Shown here piece after piece: positions 32,440 through 43,555 of a stretch of DNA of 64,000 nt. Made by a program: the position numbers and the translations under genes. The stretch's first letter is position 1; each line of letters starts with the position of its first letter. The notes beneath the pieces were generated by a model, which searched no databases, was not told the origin of the DNA, and saw only the letters and a list, made by a program, of their open reading frames with translations. The DNA comes from Muscardinus avellanarius (lineage: Eukaryota > Chordata > Mammalia > Rodentia > Gliridae): the NCBI GenBank assembly GCA_963383645.1, contig OY726565.1, forward strand, positions 40,823,944 through 40,887,943, written 5' to 3'.

Positions 32440-33866
32440 TAAAAAACTTGGCACAAAAACAGATACATAGATCAATAGAACAGAATAGAAGATACAGAAA
32501 CACATCTACACACTTATAGCCAATTGATTTACGACAAAGGTACCAAATACATATGTTGGATAAATTAAGCCTTTTCAACAATGAACTTGAAAAAACTGGT
32601 TATACATTTGAGAAATTAAATTAAATCCTTACCTCTCACATGAACAAGATTCAACTTGAGATGAATCAAAGATCTGAAATTAGACCAGAGATTTTGAAAT
32701 TACCAGAGGAGAGAATAAGTCTAACATTCTAACATCTAGGCAAGGCAGAAACTACCTCAATAAGACCCCAAAGCTTGGGAAATTAAAACAGAAATTAGTA
32801 AATGGGATGGAATTAAACTAAAGAGTCTCTGCTCACCCAAGGAAACCAATAAGAATCTAAAGAGAGAGGCTACAGATGGGAGAGTCTTTGCCATCTATTC
32901 CTCTGATAGAGGATTATATATCTAGACTATACAAAGTACATAAATGACTTAACACTAATAAAATAAAATAACACAATCAACAAATGGGCAATTGAACTAA
33001 ATGGACACTTCAAAAATAAGAAATAAAAATGACCAATATATATGTGAAAATGTTCAACATCAAAGCAATCAGGGAGATGCAAATAAAAACTACACTGAGA
33101 AACTATCTAATCCCAATCAGAATGACAGTCATCAAGAAATCAAACAATAAATGCTGGTGAGGATGTAGGGAAATAGGAACTCCTCTGTACTGTTGGTAGG
33201 AGTGCAAATTAGTGCAACTGCTATTGAGTTCAGTGGACAGATTCCTCAGAAAATTGAGAATGGATTCACCATATGATCCAGATATACTACTTCTGGATAT
33301 CTTTTCAAAGGGACTGAAATAATAATATAATAATATATGCATATCCATGTTTATAGCAGCACAATTCACAATAGACAAATTATGGGAACAATCTAGGTGT
33401 CCATCAACAGATGAATGGATTACAAAGTTATGGGATATACACACAATCGAATTCTACTCAGCAATAAGGAAGAAAATAATTATGTCACTTATAGAAAACT
33501 GAATGAATCTGGAGAACATTATGTTAAGTGAGGGTTATATGTTTTATTTAATCTGTAGAAATTCAGCAGAAATTGGGAATATAGCCAGAACTTTTGATAA
33601 TGGAGGAGAAACTTCAGTGGATCCAGGGAGGTGGTCTAGGAAAATGTGGGCAGGGAAAGGGAGAATCAATGGAAGTATCGCTTCCATTGACATTATGTAC
33701 CTATATGAGAATGACAATGTCAATCTCAATATCCTGTATGTGGAAGTGGAGGAGTAGGGAGGGAGCTGGGGGAAAGCCCACCAAGTGTTGTGCGCATGTA
33801 TGTCACCAGCACAAAGAACTCCATTATGATGTGAGACTATAATGCACCAACAAAGTATTTTAAAGG
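32440..33866 (+). mobile_element. Forward 5'-truncated L1 (ORF2 3' end and 3'UTR)
   Basis: Starts within ORF2 ('aatagaacagaatagaagatacagaaacacatc', 'ggtaccaaatacatatgttgga', 'caacaaatgggcaattgaactaa') and runs through the C-terminus ('ggatatacacacaatcgaattctactcagcaataagg') to the 3'UTR end 'gtgagactataatgcaccaacaaa'. Probable target duplication around 'ataaaacttgg' (near 32441-32451 and 33876-33887), imperfect. ORF2 has stops. Confidence 0.88.
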
Positions 33867-33887
33867 ACAAAAACATATAAAACTTGG

Positions 33888-35165
33888 TATCCATACAAAA
33901 TAAAAAATGTAATATTAAGTACAATTTTATTACATGCCACTCAGCATTCATGATTCACCATAGTGACCAAGCCTTTAACATATGGGATTTTTAGAGACAT
34001 GTATCTAAACAATAGTGACTGTTGTCCACCTAATGCTCCCTCTTAAATATTCTAGCTGTTTCTCTGTCTCTTGCCTCTGTTTCTTGCCCATGAAGAAAGC
34101 AATTCCATGATATTGGCCCTGAATTACAGGCTGATCTGCAACAGCTGAACATTGTTTCCTTTTTTGTTCCTAATTGCTCCTCACATTAGAATTTCTTGAT
34201 CATCCATTTCTGGTTATGTTACATCTGATTTGAGGGCATCCAGGAGCTAGTTTTTCAACTTGCTTTTTCATTATCTAACATTGGTTGCTGTATATGCTAC
34301 TCCAAGTGAATCTTTTGGATTTTTCTGATATGCAGCTGTTTACCTGAGGGCAATTTTGTCATTTTGGTGCCTACCTTTTTGGAAGTGACAGTCCTATATG
34401 TTCATATAATCATTTTCTTTTTATAATTATTCTTTTTCTCCTCTGGGATCCTCCAAACTCTTTTATACCCCCACCACACCTGCCAGCTCAGTGCACAGAA
34501 TCTAGCAGAGAACTCCAAGATTCTGGAGCATTACGAATTTTCAGGATGGAAGTGCCCTGGGTCATGAAGTGATTCCATACAAATGGGATTACAATCCTCA
34601 TGACTATCTATGTCTACCATGAGCATAAATACTCACAAGCTCTTCAGGGAGTATTCCATATCTAACCATGAATAACCCCAGTCAACTTCTATGTTTTCTC
34701 TTGTTTCTCTAAGTACTCCTTGTGAATGCTCTCCATCACAACTCTGAGTGAATTCTTTCCTTTTCAGTTTATTCAAGAACAGAGGTGGTGACTGACTGAG
34801 CTCAGTTGATGTGTCACTTCCACTCATTTCCCTAGTATCTTTTACAGTTATCACCTGGACATCCTCCTTGTTTTCATATATCCAACTTCCCATTTTACTG
34901 AAGTCATCCTTTCCAAAGCCAAACTGCTTTCATATCATAAGAAATACTAATGCCATTACTTCTAAATTGAGAGCCAGGCATTATTTATTTTCTGCTGTTT
35001 ACACTTAAATAAATAATATTCTTTATAATTTTAGACTTCCTTGTCTTTCACTTTCAGTTCTTAAAAAGCATATTAATTGTCTCCCTTAACATCATAATGA
35101 TACCTTGTGTACCTTATGTAACTTCTGTGTGACATTGTTATGTATAATCCCAGTTAGTTCTCTCA
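33888..35165. other. Unassigned intergenic stretch
   Basis: About 1.3 kb with no recognised family. A reverse 86-codon open frame at 34633-34893 shows no known motif and lacks support as a gene. Confidence 0.35.
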
Positions 35166-35169
35166 GCAA

Positions 35170-35290
35170 TCCTGGCTTCTCAATATTGTTATCCTCTTTT
35201 TTCAGAAGGTTAAGTAACATGCTTAAAGTCATACAGTCTGCAGAGATAGAACCAAATTATAACCTGGATAGATTCAGGTCGTTCATTTCA
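35170..35290 (-). repeat. MIR-family fragment
   Basis: 'atcctcttttttcagaaggttaagtaacatgcttaaagtcatacagt' matches the other strand of the conserved MIR order. Decayed. Confidence 0.65.
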
Positions 35291-36318
35291 TTATTAAACT
35301 GGGTAGTACATTTTACCACCTACTTCTGGAGAAATTAGTCTTTTTTATTTGTGTGGGCTTCAACAACTAGAGGGAGAGTTCAGCAGAAATATAAAGAAAA
35401 AAGTTTGATAGAAGAAAATATAAAGTTATCAAAGAACAAGTGTATAAATGTGGGGTACACTGAGAAATCTTCAGTGTTTAGGGAACACTAGTTACCTGGA
35501 ATTAAATAAAAACTTCCCTTCCTACATTCCACTCTATGCAGAGTTATAATTTGCTTTTCTCTGGAACAGAAATGGCATATTTATGGCACAAATGGAGCCA
35601 CTCACTACTCTGAGCCTTTGGCAGGCATAGGTAAATGTTCAGGAAACCTTTCTTACCGAGTCAGATCTTGACACAGTCTTCTCACATTTCAGCCCTCTCC
35701 AAGTGTCATCTTTATCAAGTGAATTGGGAGGTGTTCATTCATTTGACATATATTTTTAAAGCATTTATTATGTACCAGGAAGTGCTCTGTGAAATAAAAT
35801 CTATTTGCTGTGTTAGCCATTGTCCAAATTTCTTGCCTGGCGCCCTGAATCTTTCCTACTTGATCAGGAAAGTTGCTCAATCTGCTTGGATTTTCATGAG
35901 AGATCCCATCTTGTCCTGGAACATAGAATATGAAGTAAAAGCCAAATGAAGAGTAAATGGAAAATCTTAGCAGGACCCCAAACTCATTCTTTCTCAAACT
36001 AAGATTACTTGTGAACCTTCAGCTAAATATGAATAGAAATTGTTGATATGAATATAAGAAATTTCATGAGTAACTTAGCAGTATTGGTTCCAATTTTTGA
36101 AGGCAGGATGACATGTTTAATCATTAGAAATGTACACTTCTTTTTTCCCATGCCTTAAGCCCTCCTTTCAGGCATCTCTGACACACAGCCTGAGACTAGA
36201 TGTTTGATTTAGGATTTTGAGGCTTCCTAGTGGCAGTTAAGATGAGGTGTCAGTATACATACTGTTTTTTATATGTAATTGAGGCAAATACTAACCTGTC
36301 TGAGAGTATCAGGCAATT
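35291..36318. other. Unassigned intergenic stretch
   Basis: About 1 kb. Overlapping open frames at 35635-35949 (+) and 35689-35997 (-) show no family resemblance. Confidence 0.35.
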
Positions 36319-36420
36319 TATTTATTTATTTATTTATTTGTTTGTTTGTTTGTTTGTTTTGTTTTTGGCAGTACTGGGGTTCCTGGAAGCCCTTCTAACT
36401 CCGGGCTACACTCCCAGACC
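36319..36420 (-). repeat. Truncated composite SINE with (TTTA)n(TTTG)n tail
   Basis: (TTTA) and (TTTG) units at 36319-36358 lead into 'cagtactggggttcctggaagcccttctaactccgggctacactcccagacc', where the copy stops abruptly after the ID part. Confidence 0.88.
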
Positions 36421-36544
36421 AAATTTGTCAAGTTATCATCTCTATATCTTCAAACATGTATTCGTTATATACAAATATATATATATATATAAGAAGGTAT
36501 TAGTTTAATTTATAAAATGGCCATCACCTCATTGTCATTTACCT

Positions 36545-36652
36545 GTACTGAGTGGGCAAAACTTAGTGAGACCCTGTTTCAAAGTAAAAAAATAAAATAG
36601 GACTGGAAGTATAGCTCAGAGGTAGAATGTCCCTTGGTTCCATCCCCAGTAT
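36545..36652 (+). repeat. B1-dID SINE, 3' half
   Basis: 'aacttagtgagaccctgtttcaaa', A-rich linker, and ID tail 'gaagtatagctcagaggtagaatg'. (TGAA)n tail follows. Confidence 0.85.
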
Positions 36653-36679
36653 GAATGAATGAATGAATTTAGCATAAAC

Positions 36680-38431
36680 AGAGGATAATTAGAAGTTTAA
36701 TAGTAAAATTGATTCAGGATTTTAGAAAAGAGTTTAGAGAGAATCTGAAAGAAATGAAAAATGATATAAACAAAAAAATTGATACCCTGAGCAGGAATCA
36801 AAAAGGAGCTCTGAAGGAAGTGAAGGATTTACTAAATGAAATAAAAACAATACAAACCATCAATAGTAGACTAGATTATATGGAAAACAGAATCCCCCTT
36901 TTAGAAGATGACCACTTCAAAAGTAAATGCATAGAAAAATCAATTTGACAGCCTGAGATGAACATCAAAGAGATTTGGGATTACTTTAAAAGAACAAACC
37001 TAAGAATAAAAGCATAGAAGAGCATCTAGAAGTAAAAACAAAAGGAATCAAAACTCTCTACACAGAAATAATATTAGAAATTTTCCAAACATAGAAGCAA
37101 GGTTGATACTGGAGAGACATATAAAGAAACAACTTCCAGCCAAGACTACTCTACCCAACAAAGATATCGTTCAAATATGATGGGGAAACAAAAATATTCC
37201 ATAACAAACAAAACCTGAAAGAATGTCTTACAAACTCATTCTAGATAAAATACTTTCAAACCAGTAATAGAGAAAATACTTGAAGAAATAAATTACAAAA
37301 AAGACAGAAAAAATGCACACTAGAACCAGAGGAAGAATAATTTCCATCAAACAAGCAACTAAGCAAAGAATAAATGCTACCTCAAACAGAAATTACAACT
37401 CAAAAGCTCTTCATGACATTAAATCTCACATAGATACTGATACAGTAATATTGAGAGAATTCAACACTTCTTTCAAACCACTACAACAATCTTCCAGACA
37501 AAAGATCAGCAAAGATACCTCAGACCTAAAGAACAGTACAAACCAAATGGATCTCTTAGACATGTACAGAATTCCACCCCACTCACCTATAGCTGAATGC
37601 ACATTCTTTTTAGCTGCTCATGGAACCTTATCCAAAATAGACCATACACTGTGGCACAAAGCAAACACTAAAAAATTCAAAAAAATGTGACACAATTCTC
37701 TGCATTTTTTCAGGCAGTATTAAGAGAAAAATTCATAGCACTGACTGCTCACATAAGAAGAACAGAAAGTCACCAAATAAACAACCCAATGACATACCTG
37801 AAAGCCCTTGAAAAGTAGCAACAGTATAATCCAAAATCCAGTAGAAGACAGGAAATCATTAAAATCAGAGTAGAATCAATGAAGAAGAAAACAACATCAA
37901 AAAAGTCAACAAAATCAAAATCTGGTTTCTCTAAAAAATAAACAAGACAGATAAGCTCTTAGCCAACTTAACCAAAAGAAAGAATCAACCCAGATTATTA
38001 AGAGGTGAAAAAGGTGATATTACTACAGAAAGTGTGGAAATTCAGAGGATAATCAGAAAGCACTTTGAAAAATAGGAAACAAATAAGATGGAAAATCTAG
38101 AAGAAACGGATAAATTTCTAGACACATACAACCTTTCTAAATTGAATCAAGAAGATGTAAAAACTTAAACCAACCAATAGCAATCAACAGATTAAAACAG
38201 CAATAAAAGAGCCTATGATCAAAGAAAAGCCCAGGACCAGATGATTTTTCCAGCCAAATTTTATAAAACTTCCATAGAAGTTCTAATTCCAATACTTATC
38301 AATCTATTCCATAAAATAGAAAAAATGGGACATTACCAAACACATTCTATGAATCCAGTATTACATTAATACCCAAACTAAATAAAGATAGCTCAAGAAA
38401 ATAAAAATACAGACCAAATTCTTGATAAACT
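36680..38431 (+). mobile_element. Old forward L1 with ORF1 and ORF2, left part
   Basis: 36709-36948 encodes an ORF1 coiled-coil region (NSRLDYMENRIPLLEDDH). 37313-37690 passes from the ORF1 end into the endonuclease domain (SRQKISKDTSDLKNSTNQMDLLDMYR) with a large deletion between. 37730-38430 covers the region before and into RT. Split by a full-length L1 at 38448 and continued at 45868. Confidence 0.85.
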
Positions 38432-38764
38432 TTGATGCAAAATTTCTTTTTTTAAAAATTTTTATTGAACATAAATGGTATACATTTAAACTATACTTGG
38501 TGCGCTCTCCCCCCTGCCCCTGTTTTCCCTTCCCCACCTCCCACCAATGATTGTCCAGGGTAACCATGCCATATTCATAATTTTACACATATTTGGATGT
38601 AGACCCTCATTAATCAAGTTCAGTCTTCCTCCTCCCCTATTTTTCTATTCAAGCTTTACTGGTATTTCCCCTCCATTATCTGGAGTACCACAGGTATCCT
38701 CTACATTCTCTAGTTTGGGCATATTAGAGGGAACATATGTACCTACTCCTTCTTTGTTTGGCTG

Positions 38765-41700
38765 ATCTCACTTAACATAATGCTCTCCAGGACTTTCCAT
38801 CTTCTGAAAATGATATTATTTTGTTCTTCTTTATGGCTGAGTAGAATTCCATTGTGTGTATTTCCCAGAGTTTTTCAATCCATTCATCTGTTGTGGAGAC
38901 CTGGGTTGGTTCCATATTTTGGCTATTACAAATTGTGCTGCAATGAACATAGGTTTACATATGTTGCTATAATTCTCTGAATTCAACCCTTTTGGAAAAA
39001 TACCCAGGAGTGGTAGAGCTGGATTGTATGGTGGATCTATTACTAGCTTTCTTAGGAATCTCCCTACAGATCTCCATAGTGCTGAACTAGTTTGCACTCC
39101 CACCAACAGTGTAAAAGAGTTCTTTTTTCCCCACATCCTTACCAGCATTTGTTGTTATTTGATTTCTTTATGCTTGCCACTCTGACTGGGGTTAGATGGA
39201 ATCTCAGTCTAGTTTTGATTTGCATCTCCCTGATAGCCAAAGATGTAGAACATCTTTTCATGTATCTATTGGCCCTTTATATCTCTTCTTTTGTGAATTG
39301 TATATTTAGTTCATTTGCCCATTTCTTGATTGGGTTGTTTGTTTTGCTAGTGTAGAGTCTTTTGAGCTCTTTGTATATTCTGGATATTAGCCCCCTATCA
39401 GAGTGGTGGCTGGTAAAGATCTTTTCCCATTCTGTAGGCTTCCTCTTTAGGTTATTGATAGTTTCCTTTGATGAGAAGAAACTTTTTAGTTTGATGCTAT
39501 CCCACTTGTTAATTCTTGCTTTAATTTCCCGAGCTTTGGAGGTTTTGTTGAGAAAGTTACTGCCTGTGCCAATATGTTGTAGTGTTGAACCTATGCTCTC
39601 CTCTACTTACTTTACAGTCTCAGGTCTAATTTCTAAGTTTTTAATCCATCTTGAGTTGATTTCTGTGCATGGTGAGATATAGGGGTTTATATTCATCTTT
39701 TTACAAATGATTAGCCAGTTCTCCCAGCACCATTTGTTGAAAAGGCTGTCTTTTCTTCAGCGTATGTGTTTGGCCCCTTTGTCAAAGATTAATTGACTAA
39801 AGATGTGTGGTTTTGTTTCTGTATCTTCTATTCTAATCCACTGGTCAGTATATCTGTTATTGTGCCAGTACCATGCTGTTTTTTTTACTACTATTGCTCT
39901 ATAGTATAATTTGAAGTCTGGGATTGTGATGCCTCCTGCATGCTTCTTATTGCTGAGGATTGCTTTGGCTATTCTGGGTCTTTTCCTTTTCCATATAAAG
40001 GTTATGATTGATTTTTATTGGTCTGTGAAGAATTCTGCTGGTATTTTAATGGGAATTGCATTGAATCTATAGATCACTTTTGGCAGAATGGCCATTTTGA
40101 TATATTTTTTTTCTGCCTATCCACGAGCATGGGAGGTCTTTCCATCTTCCAAGGTCTTCTTCAATTTCTTTCTTTAATGTTTTATAGTTTTTGTTGTAGA
40201 GGTCTTTTACATCTTGGGTTAGGTTTATTCCTAGGTATTTTATTGGTTTTGAGGTTATAGTGAATGGAATTGTTTTCTTTGTTTCTTTTATTGTGGATTC
40301 ATTGTTGGCGTAAAGAAAAGCCACTGTTTTCTTTAGGTTGATTTTGTATCCTGCGACTTTGCTGAATTTGTCAATCAGCTCCAGAAGGCTTTTGGTTGAG
40401 TTATTTGGGTCTTCCAGATAAAGGATCATGTCATCTGTGAATAAGGATAATTTGAATTCCTCTCTTCCTATGTGAATTCCTTTGATTTCATTCTCTTGTC
40501 TTATTGCTGCAGCAAGAGTCTCAAGGACTATATTGAAAAGGAGTGGTGATAGTGGGCATCCTTGTCTTGTTTATGACTTTAGGGGAAATTCTTGCAGCTT
40601 TTCCCCATTCAGTATAATGTTGGTTTGGGGTTTACAGTATATTGCCTTAATGATGTTGAAGTACATTCCTTCTATCCCAATTTTCTGTGATGTTTTTTTT
40701 AACACAAATGGGTGTTGGATTTTGTCAAATGCTTTTTCAGCATCTATTGCTATGATGATGTAGTTTTTGTTCTTGGTTCTATTTATGTGGTGAATAACAT
40801 GTATTGATTTGTGTATGTTGAACCAGTCTTGTTTTTCTGGGATGAAACCAACTTGGTCATGATGTACTATTCTCTTGATATAGTTTTGAATGCATATAGC
40901 TAGTATTTTGTTTAGAATTTTCGCATCTATGTTCATTAAGGATATTGGTCTGTAGTTTTCTTTTCTTGAGGTATCTTTATTTGGTTTGGGGATTAATCTG
41001 ATACTGGCCTCATAGAATGAATTTTGGAGAGTTCCATCTCTTTCAATTTCCCAGAAAAAGTTATGAAGTATTGGTATTAGTTGTTCACTGAAGGTTTTGT
41101 AGAATTCAGCTGGAAACCCATCTGGGCCTGGGATTTTATTTGGTGGAAGATTTTTTATTGCCATTTCTATTTCTTTGGTTGCTATTGGTTGATTTAGGCT
41201 TGCTATATCCTCTTGGCTAAGTATAGGTAGGTTAACTGTGCTTAGAAATCTATCAATTTCTTCCCTGTTTTCAAGTCTATTGGAGTATAAATTTATGAAA
41301 TAGTTTCTGATAATCTTTTGAATCTTCACTATCTGTGCTGATATCCCCTTTTTCATTTCTAATTTTAATAATTGAGTTGATTCTCTTTTCTTTTGGTTAG
41401 GTTGGCGAGGGGTTTATCAATTCTATTAATCTTTTCAAAGTACCAACTTTCTGTTTTACTGATTCTTTGAATTTTTTTTTGTTCTCTATTTCATTTATTT
41501 CTGCTCTAATTTTAATGATTTCTTGCCTTCTGCTGGCTTTGGGAATAGACTGTTGCAGACTTTCTAGGTCCTTGAGTTGGGTTATTAGGTTCTTTACTTG
41601 GTGGTTCTCTGTCCTTCTTATGTGGGCACTCAATGCAATAAACTTTCTTCTTAATACTGCCTTCATAGTGTCCCATACATTTTGGTAGGTTGTGTCTCTG

Positions 41701-42525
41701 TTTTCATTTGTTTCCATAAATTTCTTTATTTCTTCCCTAATTTCTGCTCTTACCCATTTATCATTCAATAGTGTATCATTAAATTTCCATGTATTTGAAT
41801 AATTTCTTTTGAGTTTCCTGTTGTTGATTTCTACTTTCATTTCATTATGGTCTGAAAAGATGCAAGGAATTATATTACATCTTTTGAATTTGCTGGCACT
41901 TTCTTTGTGTCCAGGATGTGGTCTATTTTGGAGAAGGTTGCTGAGAAGAATGTGTATTCTGTAGTTCCTGGATGAAATATTCTGAAAATGTCTATTAGGT
42001 CCATTTGGTTTATGGTTTCCTTTAGTTCTAAAGAGTCTTTACTCATCTTTTGCCTTGAAGATCGATCCAGTGGTATGAGAGGGATATTAAAGTCTCCCAG
42101 AATTATTGTGTTTGGGTCTATTTGGAATCTGATGTCCAGAAGGGTTTGTTTTACAAATGTGGTTGTACCCATGTTTGGGGCATAATATTTACTATCATTA
42201 TATCTTCTTGGTGTATTGTTCCTTTTAATAAAAGGAAGTGCCCTGATTTGTCTCTTCTGATGTGTTTTAGTTTAAAGTCTGTTTTGTTGGATATCAGGGT
42301 TGCTACCCCTGCTTGTTTTTGGTCACCAATAGCATGGTATACCTTTTTCCATCCTTTCACTTTCAGTCTGTGAATGTCTTTGGCTGTAAGGTGAGTTTCT
42401 TGCAGACAACATATATTTGGATTATGTTTCTTAATCCACATTGCCAGTCTATGTCTTTTGATTGGTGAGTTAAGTCCTTTGACGTTAAGAGATATTATTG
42501 AAATATGATTTTTGTTTTCTGCCAT
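38765..42525 (-). pseudogene. L1 ORF2 pseudogene of the full-length element
   Basis: Reverse strand, starting at 42525 (MAENKNHISIISLNVKGLN) with the endonuclease domain (LQETHL near 42400; [21 protein letters not shown] near 42050). The longest uninterrupted part, 40571-41356 (261 codons), covers early RT motifs ([43 protein letters not shown]). The catalytic motif near 40430 reads [10 protein letters not shown] where the family usually has FADD. A later block is at 40067-40429 ([14 protein letters not shown]), and the C-terminus at 38831-39148. At least five frame breaks separate these blocks. It would act in target-primed reverse transcription if intact. Confidence 0.9.
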
Positions 42526-42544
42526 TTTGTGTTCTGTCTACTCT

Positions 42545-43555
42545 TGGGTGTTTTGGTCTTTGTTCTTTACTTAAATAGCCCACTTATTAACTTCCTCTCT
42601 TCTCTGGTTCTGAAGTCTGCTTCTTTTTTCTTCCTTATGGTTTATTTTTTTAAGAATTTTCTCTAGTGTAGGCTTTGAATTCATGAATTTTTTTAAGATT
42701 CTGTTTATCCTGAAACACTTTTGTTTCCCCATTGATTTTGAATAGTAGTTTTGCTGGATAGATTAATTTTGGTTGGAAGTTATTTTCTTCCAGGGTCTGA
42801 ATCACGTCGTACCAGTCTCTCCTAGCATTCATGACCTGGGTTGTATAGTCTGGGGTGATTCTTATTGTTTTGCCTCTATATGTCACCCATCCTTTTGTTC
42901 TCATTGCTTTTAAGATTCCTTTCTCGGCCTCTATGTTGGTCATTTTGGTTATTATGTGGCGTGGGGAGTTCCTTCTTTGGTTCTGTCTCAGTGGAGTTCT
43001 TTATGCCTCCTGGACATGAAGGTCCAAGTCTCTTTCCATGTTTGGAAAATTCTCTGAGATTATTTCTTTGAAGAGATTATGGATGCTCTTGGTCTTGTAC
43101 CTCTATCCCTTCTTCAATGCCTATTATCCGTAAGTTAGGATGCTTCATATTATCCCATATTTGCTGGATGTTTAGGTTTTGTTGCTGTAAAGATTTCTGT
43201 ATATCACTGACCGTGTTTTTGATTTTGGATGTACTGTCTTCTAACAGTAATATTCTGTTTTCCATTTCATCTAATCTTCCAGAGTTTCTTTCTATTGCTG
43301 TCTTCATTTCACTTATTGACTCTTTCATTTTATTCCAGACCTTTTTCTGATTCTTAGTGTTTCTAACTCATCTTTCATCTCCTCTAGACTTGTTTTAAAT
43401 CCTTTCATGATATTGTAAATCAAGATTCTGAACTCCCCTTCTTGCATTTCTTGTAGGTCAGTATTTGTGATTTCTGTTGTCTTTTCATTATTCCTGGTTC
43501 TCGTATTTATAGCATTCTCTGTCCTGTTTTTCTGATTTCTACCCATCATTTGTGA
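42545..43555 (-). pseudogene. L1 ORF1 pseudogene of the full-length element
   Basis: N-terminal part at 43325-43549 (MMGRNQKNRTENAINTRTRN; LQEMQEGEFRILIYN), coiled-coil and early RNA-binding part at 43077-43328 (GRLDEMENRILLLEDS, NLRIIGIEEG), and core at 42650-42943 (NIEAEKGILKAMRTKGWVTYRG, ARRDWYDVIQTLEENNFQPK). A frame break lies between each pair. The start at 43549 is chosen as the first ATG after the 5'UTR. Confidence 0.88.

Noticed and set aside
34633..34893. An 86-codon reverse frame
   Set aside because: No recognisable family or flanking gene structure; length is within chance for this composition.
40571..41356. The longest open frame (261 codons) as a possible host gene
   Set aside because: It is the reverse transcriptase segment of L1 ORF2 within a full-length L1.
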